64,000 nucleotides of DNA from Hedera helix. Lineage: Eukaryota > Streptophyta > Magnoliopsida > Apiales > Araliaceae. The position numbers were made by a program, and so were the translations under genes. How positions within the stretch are numbered: position 1 is the stretch's first letter; each line of letters begins with the position of its first letter. Shown piece by piece: positions 46,671-59,259 of the stretch. The stretch is taken from positions 7,542,577 through 7,606,576 of the forward strand of contig OX359270.1 of the NCBI GenBank assembly GCA_947179155.2, read 5' to 3'. The notes under the pieces are model-generated. The model was not told where the DNA came from and did no database searches. It saw nothing but the letters and a program-made list of their open reading frames with translations.

Positions 46671-46984
46671 TTTAATGTCTTAAGAGTATTCTTTGTCCTC
46701 CATTTCTTTCGTGCACAATTTCTATTATCCAATAATTTCTTCCTTAATCTGAAAAATGATATGTTTATTGAAACATGTATAGAGAAGCTACTTGTCCCTG
46801 CTCCATACCCACACAAAAAAAAGAGGAGAAGGAAATAAAAACACAACAAAATTAAAGAAAAAGTTGGGAGGAGCTATTACAGTGGGCTTCATGTTCTTGT
46901 GTATATGATATATCAGAACATCTCAACATAGTATCAAATCTGATAGGTCTTTGGTTTAAATTGCTTCATATTTTTTATCTGCAG

Positions 46985-47076
46985 TTCTTCCTGGTTTAGT
47001 ATTGTTTGGTGTAATAGCAATGTTTGCGTCTACATTTTATCCTTCATTGTTGCAGGAAAAGCCTGAAAGAAAAAAG
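46985..47076 (+). other. Possible orphan coding exon
   Basis: 92 bp with an acceptor (TTTTTTATCTGCAG) and a GT donor, open in one frame: LPGLVLFGVIAMFASTFYPS, then LLQEKPERKK. It looks like one membrane span followed by a basic tail. No neighbouring exon could be joined with confidence, so it may be a relic or chance. Confidence 0.22.
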
Positions 47077-50000
47077 GTCAGTGTAATTCATCTTTTTGAC
47101 TGGTGATATGTCGGTGAGGAGAGTATTGTACGATGATGAAGGTATAAGAAGAGGATGGGTAAAGCGGAAAATTGCTTCGGTGAAAGTTGTATAGGAGTGT
47201 AATCCATATATACTAGAGCCTGAGTGGGTGTTTCACCTTTTTATTTATTTATATTATTTTTCCTTCCCCCCCCCCCCCCCTCCCTCCTCTTTATGTTTTT
47301 TATTTTTCCCCTTTGTTTCCATTTTAGCTTCTTTTTTATAGGTATATATGTTTTCTAAATGTAGATGTGTTTTTATTTTATTATTTCCGGTTCTTTTCTA
47401 TTCTTTCGTTCTTTTAATCTCGATCTTCTCTCTTTTTTTCTTCTTGGTCGTTATTTTTATCTATTTTCATCTCCTAAGCTATAATTATTTTGCAGATTCA
47501 ATCTATTTTTCAAGTTTAGTACCCTTTAATTTCTTAAAATTCTAGAATTTATAAAAATTGAGAATGAAGTTGGTGGAAATAATATTCAGAACACTAAATG
47601 TGAAAATTGTTCGTGGAGGAGTATTCATATAAAAAAATATACTTGGCTGACTGCAATTTGCTCTACGCAAGGCCAAGAACAAGTGTCTGCACTGTACTTG
47701 ATACAGAATTGTTTGCTTGCTCAATGCCTGAATGGTACAATTCTGGAGATTCAGCAGGAAACATTCAGCCAAGGTGAGCATTGAGCCCTATCCTAAAAAT
47801 CTTGTTCACATTGGATGTACCCTCCTACACTGAATCTTTGTGATCATCCCTATTCACAACTTCTTGTATGTATCCTCCAACACTGAATCTTTGTTATCAA
47901 GTTTTTTAATGGACGGAAAATTTCGGAGTGGAATCGGGAATCCTACTCTAAATAAGAATCTGATCACAGGCTCTCAGGTGGCAAAGGTGTTCCTTACTTT
48001 ACCGTTGAACATTTTTTTTTTGCAAACGTTTTGGTCTGGTCAAAAAATAATTGGATTTGAAGGAAAAACTAAATAACACAAGTGAATCATTTATAAACTC
48101 TATTGTTGCATCACTTACAGTATAACTATAACAAAATTAATATAAGAGTAAAATATCGTTTTGAATTGAAGGTAGCAAAATTAAAGAAAAGTTATAAGTT
48201 TTTTATTCATATAAAATTTAAGTTTTCTATTTTTTTTGTTCTTTAAAAACTCAAAACATTGTGTAATAGTCTAAATTTATTGGTACAAAATTACAGTTGA
48301 CAAGTTGATGTTTCATAAATTCAATCATTTCTTAAGGAGTAACAAATATGGCATATGAAACAAAATTTGATATCACATTATTTATCAAACTAGCATAGAT
48401 TGTGTGCTTGAATACTAGGCTCAACTCTAATATCTTGCAAATTTTTACTAAACGCAATTTCATATTAATACACATGTTAGTGTGTCTAAATACTAGTATT
48501 TATTATAGGAGAACATGATGACTGGTTTCTTAATAAGTTTGAAAAATAGGACATAATTAAAATTTTAAGGTGAAGACACCAAAAGAATCCAACTACTTTT
48601 TTTTTATTTTTTTTTGTTATATTAGACCGAAATGTAAACTCACACACACGCCCACTTTTTTGTATCTCCCAATCTCAATAGTTATCATAAGTTGAAAAGT
48701 ACCACTCGGGTCAAAGGCCTTTGATAGAATTCAACCACTTTGTTATTCCTTAATAACATAAATTCTTAATAGATCAAATGGATTTAATCTATATTATTAA
48801 GAAAGAGTAAAAATTTGGTTATTTTTGGATTCTTTAGTCTCAAAATAATTTATTTTGAAATTTTAGATTTCTATCGCTCCTAATTTTTAGAACAGTTATC
48901 ACATGTTAAAACAAAACTACTTGACAAATTTAAAGTTGATGGGGAACTTACATTTATTATTTTTATCTATTTTCTTTTTATATTATATTTTTAAAAATCA
49001 ATAAATATATTTTAACAATAATTCACAATCACATGCAACATACTAATATAAATAAAGGGCAAGTGGTACTAGTTAAAATTTTACAAAAAAGGCCTGTTCT
49101 CCATTTACTTAAAGTAATACTAAATCATAACACACTATCAAACAAACAAAAAATGAAAAAATAAAAAGAATCAGTGCTTACTTTTTAGCCGTCTTTAGAT
49201 CTCTGTTGAAGACAAAATGACCTAAAAAATGAGAATTATTTTTAGTTGCAGGTAACGTGCCACGTGGGGTTACAACTCATCGACACGTATGCGTTTCTTG
49301 ATATGCAAGTTGCCCAATGGTGTACATTTTTATTTTTTCAAGAATTAAACTGGGAGTTAATTGTAAAATGGGTTAAATTATTTTTTCTTTATTGTACTGA
49401 ATATTAATTTATATATTTATTATTGAATTAATTTTTTTTACAAGCACATCATGTATTGAATTTTTTTTCTTTCAAAAATTAAATTTTCTATTAAAATTTA
49501 TTAAAAGTTAACGAATTACTAATATAATATATCACGTTATCAATTTAACATATAAAAATATAATGTGACATGTCGTCTGGTATGTCACATCAATAATCTA
49601 TTAACTTTTAATAGATTTGAATGAAAATTTTAATTTGTATAAAATAAAATTAATACAATAATACGATTGTAAGAAAAAATAATTTAATAATACATATATA
49701 AATTATAAATTGATATTCAATATAGTGAGAAAAAAAAAAGTGATTTCACCCGTTATAAAATTGACTCCAATTTCTTATCGAGTAAAATGAAGATTGGTAA
49801 TACGATGTTTATAGAGAGGAAAAAGGAAGAATGTTATTGCTAATTAAAATATTCATGGCGGAGAAAGAGGGATGTTTGAGTAATTTCACATTGAATTTAA
49901 ATTTAAAGATTTTGCAGATTAACTTCGTAGGTCAAAAATAAAAATCTTTTCATGAGATAGAAAGAATATTATTTTTTTTCACTCATTTTCCCTTTATTGT

Positions 50001-50341
50001 GTTGATTTGGGACGTTAGAGGCTTTAGTTTATTTATTTATTTATATTATTATTTTTTAGTATATACTCTTTTTTTTGTTATTTGATATTATTAATTCCCC
50101 ACCTTTTTTTTTGATTTGATATATTTTGTGGGTGACATTTTCATACAACAATTGTATGGGGCATAACATTCTATACCAACAACAAAACAAGATGCATGAT
50201 AACACCCATGCCTATAAACACAGCAATCAAGTGAAGAAAGCAAAGGTCCTCCCCCATCCTTAAAGCAACTAAAACAGCAATTTAAACCCAAAAACCAACA
50301 TTCATGCCCACATTCCCATTCTTTGTTCTGTCACTTTCCCT
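47077..50341. other. Spacer between LINE relic and MATE gene
   Basis: A poly-C run lies near 47267-47280. A near-repeat of CACTGAATCTTTGT occurs at about 47829 and 47880. A probable MULE-type MITE is at 49351-49770. The rest is AT-rich with no gene recognised. The part next to 50341 is the MATE gene 3' flank. Confidence 0.35.
49351..49770. mobile_element. Probable MULE-type MITE with long imperfect TIRs
   Basis: The left arm TGGGAGTTAATTGTAAAATG pairs with the reverse-complemented right arm TTGGAGTCAATTTTATAACG. Similarity continues through AAATTATTTTTTCTTTATTG versus AAATCACTTTTTTTTTCTCA and TTTATATATTTATTATTGAA-type sequence for about 100 bp. No TSD was readable. Confidence 0.45.
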
Positions 50342-53300
50342 TTACAAAATATAAACAATATTATCATTTTCCTCAACTAGTAACCCTTTTTTCTCTTCAC
50401 CATTTTCACATTTCCCCTTCATTTCCAAGGCATTAAGTTTCTTAGCCTTCAGTGCCTCACCTTCCCAATCGGTTCCAACCAACACAGCATACAAAATGGA
50501 GACGGCGCAGGCTGCTTGAGCTGATAAGAGCCCTAACCACAGTCCAGTGAACCCGATATCGAGCCAAAATGCCAAGCCAACGGCTACTGGAGTGCCCACA
50601 AAATAAAACGAGCCAAGATTGATACAGGCACCCACTGCTGGCCTGGCAGTGCCACGTAGGATGCCACAACCAGTCGTTTGTGGGCAGTTTCCGAGCTCGC
50701 AGAGCCCCATTATTGGCATAACTGATGCAACAAGAGCTTTTAACATCTCATCTTTAGTAAAAAGACCACCCCATTTGTCCCTGAAGATCCATGTCCAGTA
50801 GACGTTGATGATCCCAATTAGGAAAGCACAGCCTAATGCAACCATTGCAGCTAGCTTTGCCTTGTATGGCTTACCAGCCCCCAGCTCATTTCCTACCTGC
50901 ATGATAAACATGAATTTATAAAACCAACACCATAAAATTATAATTCTTACAATCACCCAAATATGATCCACGAGTATACATAAATATAATGGAATAAACA
51001 TTTCCACTTGGAAATATTATAGTCCCACATGTGTCTCCCTCACATGAATGTGAGCCCAAGTATTCAAATAAAGAGAACCACGTTTCAATATCAATTTCCA
51101 ATATATAGATGCACGACTACAAGGCAAAAACCATTATTTTTGGAAATCTCTTAATTGCAATCATTTCAACTTTCATTTTGGAAATAAACTATAGATTGCT
51201 AATCTACCACCTCATGAACTTCAATAATTTAAATAATTGTGCGCACTTATAATTAGTGTTTAAGAATTCTTCATAGTTAAACAAAGTTATCAATCCAAGC
51301 ATATCATAGTGTTTCAAATATCAATACGCGACAAAGGACCAACATCAAGTAGATATGCAGATCTCATATTTTCAAATATCAAAAGCACGATATCTTGATT
51401 ATTGTAATGCCACTAGGTCACTTTAGTTTTTTTGAGATGTCGATATCCCATATGTTTTCAACTGTCATAGGTATGGCTGCTTGATTATTATAAATCCACT
51501 TGGTCAACTTTAGTTTGTTAAATGGTCACAACCAAAATGGGCACTAAAGTTTGCCATAAAAAGCCTAAACAGGAATCGAAATGTCGATGAATGTTCACTT
51601 ATCCTATACTAAAATAGTCCAACCACTTAACATGTGTGATCTGCTTGTGTAAAAGGTACGAGTGGAGCTATGATGCAATCAAAAGCACAAATTATTGAAC
51701 ACATTCATGCATTAAGGATGAAATTGTCCATTACCCAATAATTCTATGCTATAATATAACAACAAAACACAGTTTATATAAGCACAAGTAAAAAGTGGGC
51801 AATTTGATTAGAATTAAATGAGGTAGCCATTTAAGCAAATACTATCTAAGAAGATGTGCAAGTACATTGGCAGCCAAATACAATGCACTTGAACACGGGT
51901 AACAAGTATCTTTGTCACAAAATTAAATGTAGCATTTTGTTCTTAATTAGTGCGTATAATAATTATCCTACATAATAAAGGACGATACTTGGTGCATAAA
52001 GCTCCTCTAAGTGGAAAGGTCAGCTAGGTATAGTCCATACATTAAATGGTATGGGGGCAGCATAGACTACTAGGATATTGTACTTCCCGACATGGTTTTA
52101 AAAATTAGACCTAACCGTCAGTCTGACCGGTAAAAACCGAAACCAATTAGCACTCAGTTCAGTTTGACAAAAAAAAAATCAGTTTTGGTCCCAAAAAAAC
52201 GATTGACCCACCGGTCCAGTAAAACTGGATATTGACCCACCGACTTTTTTTTTCTTTTTACCAAAAAAAATTAATATTAAAATTAACTACATTTAATAAT
52301 ATTATAACTCAACTTTATTATATTTTAGTTCATAAATTTTAAAATTTTATACTAATAATATATATTTTTATACTTCCCGATAAAGATAAGCTCTCTTCAC
52401 TATTAACCATTTAGCATGTAGAGTAATTAAAGGTACTATGATCCAACAATTTAAAGGAAATCAATATGCGCACTCAATACTTTTGTTTGTGAGTCGAAGA
52501 AAAAATACTGACATACTAACGACTTACAAACAAAATCACAATTACAAGAGTACAATTTGATATTTTATTAAAAACTGTGAGCCACAAAGTTGTCCATATA
52601 ATAAAATATCTATTCCACCAATTGTGAGTTTGTTTGTAAATAGCTAAGAGCCTAAGAGTTTGTGAGCCCTTCAAGGGAGAGAAGAAAATGAATAGACAGA
52701 AAACTTAACTATTTTCCTAGCCACAATATCATGTGTATTAACGGATAGATTTGGATAGAAAAATAAATTACAACTTAGTGATATATTTTATAATTTCTAT
52801 ATTAATCTTATAAAATTTAAAAGACTACATTCTGCATATAATGGTGAGTATGGCAACTTTCTTTTAGAATCGCTCTAAATAAGATGAGTTAACTACAACA
52901 AGTATTAACACATTTGACTATGAGTCACTCACTACCTAAGAGGTAAATAGAGTAAAAATAAGAAGAAAACACTTACTCTGGCAGAGACACAGCCAGCCAA
53001 GGCCATGGGGACAGTGTACATAAGGCTAGTGGTCTGAATCAATATCCCGGTAGCTCCCACTGCCAGTCTAGGATTCGGCAAGTACCCCGCAAGGATGGTC
53101 ACGATCTCATACCACCACCACTCCAAACAAATCCCAATGCAGCTCGGCACTGCCAATCTCAACAGCGGCCCCACCCCTCCTCCAATCCCAGCCGTCCATT
53201 TCCACTCCCACCTCCCATACAAGTACACGTACCCCGCCATCAGCACCGTCATATGCAGGTTCGTTAGCACCGAAGCAACCGCCACCCCGGGTACACCCAA

Positions 53301-54489
53301 CTTCAGTACCACCACCGCCACGTAATTCAACGGCACGTGGCATGTCACCGCCACGAGGCTACACCACATCATCGGTTTGGTCACCCCCTGTGATCGAAGA
53401 TAAACTCTCAAAGGCTGCAGAAAGGAGTTTGTTAAGAGGTCCGGGAGGGAAAAGATACAGTATGTCGCGGCCATTGACGTGATCTCCCTGTCCTGTGACG
53501 CAACCAAATATGGTAAGAATTGTCGTAAATAAAAAATATATCAATCAAATAAAATAACATTATCTTACTTAATTTTAAAATGAATAAAAAAAACAAAATT
53601 TAATTTATTTTTTTTAAACCGTAAAGAAAACACATAAATTTTCTAATTTTTTCTATTATAAAATCAATTTTTCGATAACGTTTGAAATTAAAAAATACAT
53701 TGCAAGAGTCGATCTATAATAATAAAATATGAAAATTTTGAATTTTCACTGATAACTTTCATTGCATCACCTGGCCCATGAAGATCATGATGGTCTCGAG
53801 GTGTACCCACAGGATGCTGATGGGGATTATGGCTAAGAGGAGTATGAAGATCATGCGGTGGAGAGAGAGGGAAAGTAGGTCCCCGTTATTGCTGCCGTAG
53901 GCTTGGCTGCAGAAAGGTTCGAGCCCAGAAGCTAAGCCGACCAAAACGGAGTAGCCCGTGATGTTTGTGAAGCCGATGGAGAGGGCGCCGCCGGCTAGCT
54001 CCAAACTGCCGAGCCGGCCTAGGAAAAGGACCGAGACCACGGCTCGGACGTAGACTAGGCAGTTCATTGCTGTTATGGGTAAAGCCATGGACCATAGCTC
54101 CTTCATCTCTTCCACAACCTATTCAAATATAATAAATAATAAATGTGAAATAAATAAAATAAAATAAAATAAAACTGATGGGTATTAATACTTTGATTTA
54201 CAGTTTTACAATATTTTTCAAAATATTAACTTGTACCGTGCTTAAACCAAATTAAGTGATTTAAAAATGTGAAATAATCAAAATTAAAATAATGGGTATT
54301 AATATTTAAGGAGAAATTTTGTATGCAAGTTATATTTGTCAAAAAGTATTAGTTATCAACATGAATAGATATAGAGACAAAGGAGAGAGAGAAAAAAAAA
54401 GGAAATTAATTAATTAATTAATCATAGTTTACCTGAGAGGGAGATGGGATTTTGTGGGAGAAGAAATCTGGGTCTTTATCATCAGCCAT
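50342..54489 (-). CDS. MATE (DTX) multidrug and toxic compound extrusion transporter, 491 aa
   Basis: Proton- or ion-coupled efflux carrier with about 12 membrane helices. Exons, 5' to 3': 54489-54433 (19 codons), 54118-53771 (116), 53492-52977 (172) and 50896-50342 (184 plus stop), all phase 0 with GT-AG borders. Visible blocks: MADDKDPDFFSHKIPSPSQ; LWSMALPITAMNCLVYVR; SVLFLGRLGSLELAGGALSI; GLASGLEPFCSQAYGS; YCIFSLPDLLTNSF; QPLRVYLRSQG; PSCIGICLEWWWYEI; SARVGNELGAGKP; QTTGCGILRGTARPAVGACI; GFTGLWLGLLSAQ. The CLEWWWYEI and VGNELGAGKP motifs and the length are typical of plant MATE proteins. Overall it most resembles the DTX48-51 group, named from family knowledge only. The tail after helix 12 is short and charged. 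Introns are 314, 278 and 2080 bp. Start chosen at the first ATG before a consensus donor. An A/T-rich TATA-like run lies at about 54521-54533. Confidence 0.94.
52091..52370. mobile_element. Possible TE remnant in MATE intron 3, flanked by 10-bp direct repeats
   Basis: TACTTCCCGA occurs at 52081-52090 and 52371-52380. The enclosed 280 bp begins CATGGTTTTAAAAATTAGAC and contains CGGTC- and ACCGG-rich sequence near 52110-52240, the look of a common plant hAT-like end. No inverted partner is present at the other end. Confidence 0.45.
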
Positions 54490-55582
54490 TTTTATGAAGC
54501 TTTGGCAAGTAAGAGCTGAAATATATATAAAAATATATGCCTCGCACTTGTTAATAATAAGGCATGAGATCCAAGTTGTAAAATGATGAAATATATGTTA
54601 CAAATTTCGGTTAAATGTAGATGAAAGGGTGAAGTAGCACTTGAAAGAAAATAAAAACCCACCTTGTAATTTTTACTGGCTTTAAGCCATTAAAGCGACA
54701 TTAATTTATAGGATGGAGAAACAAGGGGACAAAAACATTAATAACAGGAAGGAAAATAAAGGAGGGAAAGGAAAATGAAGGGTTGGGAGAGATTTATGGG
54801 CTTATGATTTGATTTGATAGGAATAGAGTACAGTGGTGTAGGAGGAGGGATTTGAGTAGGCTAATGGTGAAGGTAAGTAGATTGGATATATATATATATA
54901 CTATAACATCGACTGTTATAGATTAACTTTAACAACTCAAAAATATATTTAAAATATTCTTATCGTTTGAGACTCTAATAATAAAGACAAAAAAAATGTT
55001 AAAACTGAAATTAGATGTTTTAACGGTAGTTCTAAAAAAAAAATTAATCTTACCGAGATTTATACAGCAAAAATATTTTTTATATTAATTATCGAAATAA
55101 TAATTTAATAATTAATTACTGTAAATACGGATCTTATATTTATATATATAAATATAATTAATGACTCATAATAAATAATTATTATGAAAATCATCTTAAC
55201 AAAATGATAAAAGAAAAAAAATTAGTTTAATTTGTTCGGTCATTAGTAGAATTGCCGTTAGAGCAAAAAAAATTGTCCTAATTTGATTAATATTATTCTT
55301 ACTAACAACTAGACAAAAAAAAAAATATTATTAAATCTTCATTTGGACAATTAATTTATTAAAATAATATTTATAATAATTATTTATTATAAATTATTCT
55401 CATATTATATATATATATATAAGTTAATTTACAGTAATTATTATAATTACTATTTTAATAATTTAAAATTAATTTTAAAAAAACTCATTTTACTAGAAGT
55501 TCTAACAAGATAGTCAAAAAAATATTTTTCTGTATTGGTTAATAAATCAGTAGCGTAATAACCAATCGTCGTGAATGCGCAC

Positions 55583-55621
<39 letters not shown>

Positions 55622-55858
55622 TGAAAATGGTGGGAAAAGGAAGAAAAAGGAAAGGTAGAGTACTTGGTAATGGCGGCGACTGCGACCTGGGTTTATTGGG
55701 GACTCTGCCACGGAGAGAAATAGAACCTGCATATAGTTTAGACTATAGAGTCTACAAAGACGACAGCGGAGAGAAGTGGAAAGATTTCCAATTTTGGAGA
55801 TAGAAAGTATGAGAGAGAAAGGGACAGAAGGTTATAGAGAAAGGAGGGGTCTTGTTTA

Positions 55859-56003
55859 AGGATAAGTCTAAAAATATATAATTAAATATTATATTTGTTT
55901 TAATTATTAAAAAATATAATATAATATAAATTTTAATATTATATTTTATATTTTAATAATTAAAATAAATATAATATTTAAATATTATATATTTATACTT
56001 ATT
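55859..56003. repeat. AT-rich foldback MITE
   Basis: The left arm ATTAAATATTATATTTGTTT, then AATTATTAAAAAATATAA, pairs with the right arm read in reverse complement (ATTTAAATATTATATTTATT, then AATTATTAAAATATAAAA). Outer ends are GGATAAGTCTAAAAATATAT and AATAAGTATAAATATATAAT. It is a relative of the element at 11563-11736. Confidence 0.6.
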
Positions 56004-57599
56004 ATTTGTTTAAGTCAATTTTGTAACTTGATTCAATAGTATTTTCTATTTTTTGTGTATCAAAAGAATAGAAGTTTAAATTTTTACAGTTGTAAAATAA
56101 TATTTATGAATTTAAATTTCGTCTAAAATTAGTAAAAATAAAATAAAATTGTACCGTTGCTACCGTGGGTGAAGGAAAAAAATCAAAAATTGAAAAAATC
56201 AAAAAATAGGGCAAAATTAAATGCAAAAAATCATAATAAAAAAAAAATTAAAAAAAAACAAATCATACCAAATATATATATATACACACAAATATATCTA
56301 TAATAAAATTCTAATATATAATTACTAACTTACTAATAAAAGGTACATATGTAAATTAATTAATTATCTACGTGTTGTTAGCTTTTTAGTTATTTATATA
56401 ATTTTTTTCTATTTTTATATCATCATATATGTATAACAAAGTTATAAAGAGTATTTATAACTTTTATTTTATAGTATAATGTTATTTTTAAATTCTAATA
56501 ATTTCATAGATACATAAGTAGTAATATTAATAGTGGATAACAATTTTGGTGTGAACTTTTAAACTATTTTATTATTAGTTTGCTTATTTACTTATTTTAT
56601 TCTATAAATAGTATATTAACTGGGGGAAGAATCGCAACTGTAAAATATTAACCGAAATCTTTAGTAATCGAACAGTTTGATTAACTATGGTTATGGTTAT
56701 TTTTATAATATTAACCAAACTATACGGTTTGATTACTGTTATATCTTGTAACGACACGAAACCCTACCATGCACGCCCTTAGCTACTACTGCTGCTTCTA
56801 CAGTTGAATTATAATATGTGTTTGTTTGGTTACTCAACGTTTACAATGTCTAGTGTATTTAGAGCATTTAAAAGTTTGCACTTGAAAATCTTATTCATTT
56901 AATAACTAATTATTTTAAACACAATTTATTTAACTTACAAACATATCATTTGGGCATTAAACACAATGCACAATGCACCAAAATTGGTGTCGTGTGTTTA
57001 GATCCAAACGCTGTAAATACTATTGTCGCAAACGTTGAAAATATTGGTAGCTGAACAAAATGATAATCTGGGTTTGTCGAAAAGTTGGAAAACGAAAATA
57101 TTTTATTTTATTTTATTATGTTTAATTCAAGATAAATGATTTTGCTCGATGATGTTAGGTGTTTTAAATTTAGATAATGTTAAAAAGAAATAAATTTTTA
57201 ATTTTAATAATGCATATGCCATCAATTATATTGATTAGATACATCTTTTGGGATAAAGTATTCGTATGCTTGAAATTACATTAAAAAATGTTATTACTGA
57301 TTTTTTTTCTATAATTTTGTAGTTTTATATTTTAAAATATATAATATAAAAATTATAAATTATAATAAAATATAATGTTTTGGATCGATGAAAAGTTATA
57401 GTCCTAGATAAGAATCTCATTTGCAAATTATAATCATAAAAAGAAAATAAAAATAATTCTAAGGAGACGGTGCGATGAAAACTAGGGTTATAAATGAATT
57501 ATGAAATATTTAATATTGGCTCTAAAAATTTGTATCCATATTCATAATATCCATATATACATATGCATATATACATACACACACACACACACATATACA

Positions 57600-58410
57600 T
57601 CTTTCATTTAATATTGGAATATATACAATTTAACAAAGTATTAGCAACAATTGATTATAGGTAAAACGACTTATTTAATTAGTCCATATACTCATGATTA
57701 GATTTTATTTTAGCCCTTTGTACGGTTTTTTTTATACAAAAACCTTTGAACTATTTTGGAGACCGGAGAGTATTAACATGATCTTAGCCCCTACAAACCC
57801 ATTAAAAAATATGATATGGCATTTTTAAAAAAGAATATAAATAGTGACATGTATATTTTAAAGTTCTAAGTTTGTGAAGGTTTGGGGCATTCTCATCTTT
57901 TTGCCCATTTGTTAGGTAAAACAAATTCAAATTAAATTTGTCAAGTAAATGAAAACCTAAATCAAAATTGCCTAACAAATAGGCAAAATATATATCACAT
58001 TTACATACATATACATGTATAAATCTCTCATATAATATAGGTATATATATAATATAACAAAGTATTAATATCAATTAATTATAGGCAAAACAACTCATTT
58101 GTTCATTGTGCTCAAGACTTGGCTTCATTTTAGTTCTTGCAAGTTTTTTTTTTTATACAAAAACCATTGAACTATTTTGGAGAGTATTAACATGATCTTA
58201 GTCTCTATTAACTCATTAAAAAAAATATGACATGGTATTTTTAAAAATAAAATATAAAATAGTCACTTGTATATTTTAAAGTTCCATACTTGTGAAGATT
58301 TGGGCATTCTCGTCTATTCTCTTATTTGTTAGGTAAAACAAACTCAAATCAAATTTGTCAAGTAAACGAAAATGCAAATCAAATTTGTTAAGTAAATGAA
58401 AACTCAAATC
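57600..58410. repeat. Tandem duplication of about 420 bp
   Basis: Copy 1 (about 57600-57990) and copy 2 (about 58020-58410) share ATACAAAAACC-TTGAACTATTT, GAGAGTATTAACATGATCTTAG, GTATATTTTAAAGTTC and TTGTTAGGTAAAACAAA in the same order. Identity looks moderate (small indels throughout). Confidence 0.75.
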
Positions 58411-59259
58411 GAATATGATCGGCTACTACAACGAAATAGTGTAAGTAGGGCAATAAATAGAGTTCGAAATATCTTATATTAGCTCCAAAAAATCGTATCT
58501 ATATTTGTATCAAAACAAATATCTGTATTCGTGTCAAAACGAATATTATATGTATTCATATCCATTCAAAGTAGTTATGAATATGAATATATGGATATTC
58601 GTATCCATTAATATCCGTTTACAACACTAATGAAAATGAACATTTTCATATCTAACAACTTTAACCATGGATAAAAAGATTAAAATAGAAAGAAAGAGGG
58701 TTAGTTATGAAAGTGTCCTTAAAGTTCAATAAAATTCTATTGTAGCCTTAAGTACTATTAATTTTCACAATTGTGTTACTTCAACTTTAAAATTTTTACA
58801 AAACTATTCCTCTTCAACATTCTAGCAAAATGATTTCTCGAAACTAACGTTATATATAGTTGAATGTACATTTGACCCATTCTAAAAATATGAATACATC
58901 AATCTATATATTATATGAAGCATAAATAAAATAACATAATTACCAATAATTTTAGATATGCATATAAAGGATTCCCGCCAATAATTTTATTGGCATGTTA
59001 AAAGAGAACAATACTTTTGTAAGAATTTTAAACTTGAAAGAATATAATTGAAAAAAATTAGTACTTTAAAATTAAAGAGAGAACTACATACGAATCTTCT
59101 TTTTATACACAAATGACAATTATTTTTCAACAAGAATTATAAGGATAAAATTATTCAATCTTAAAAAAATATTTTCTTATATCACTTGATTAGAAAGGAT
59201 TACAGTTCACAGCTTTCAAGTGATATCGATCCTTAAAAGGAAAGTTACTAAATGTCTGA

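Larger units (their letters stand above)
54490..59259. other. AT-rich spacer upstream of the MATE gene
   Basis: Adjacent to 54489 is the presumed MATE promoter. Contents are a (TA)n run at 55585-55616, a foldback at 55859-56003, a CA run at 57574-57594, a tandem duplication at 57600-58410, and GAATAT / GATATTC-rich sequence at 58490-58625. A 62-codon frame at 55615-55803 has no known family and overlaps the TA run. No gene recognised. Confidence 0.4.

Noticed and set aside
53095..53343. Open frames overlapping MATE exon 3 on either strand
   Set aside because: Shadows of a GC-rich true exon that has clear MATE motifs.
55615..55803. 62-codon plus-strand frame beside a TA microsatellite
   Set aside because: Charged and fairly balanced product, but no homologous family recognised and its start is inside the microsatellite edge.
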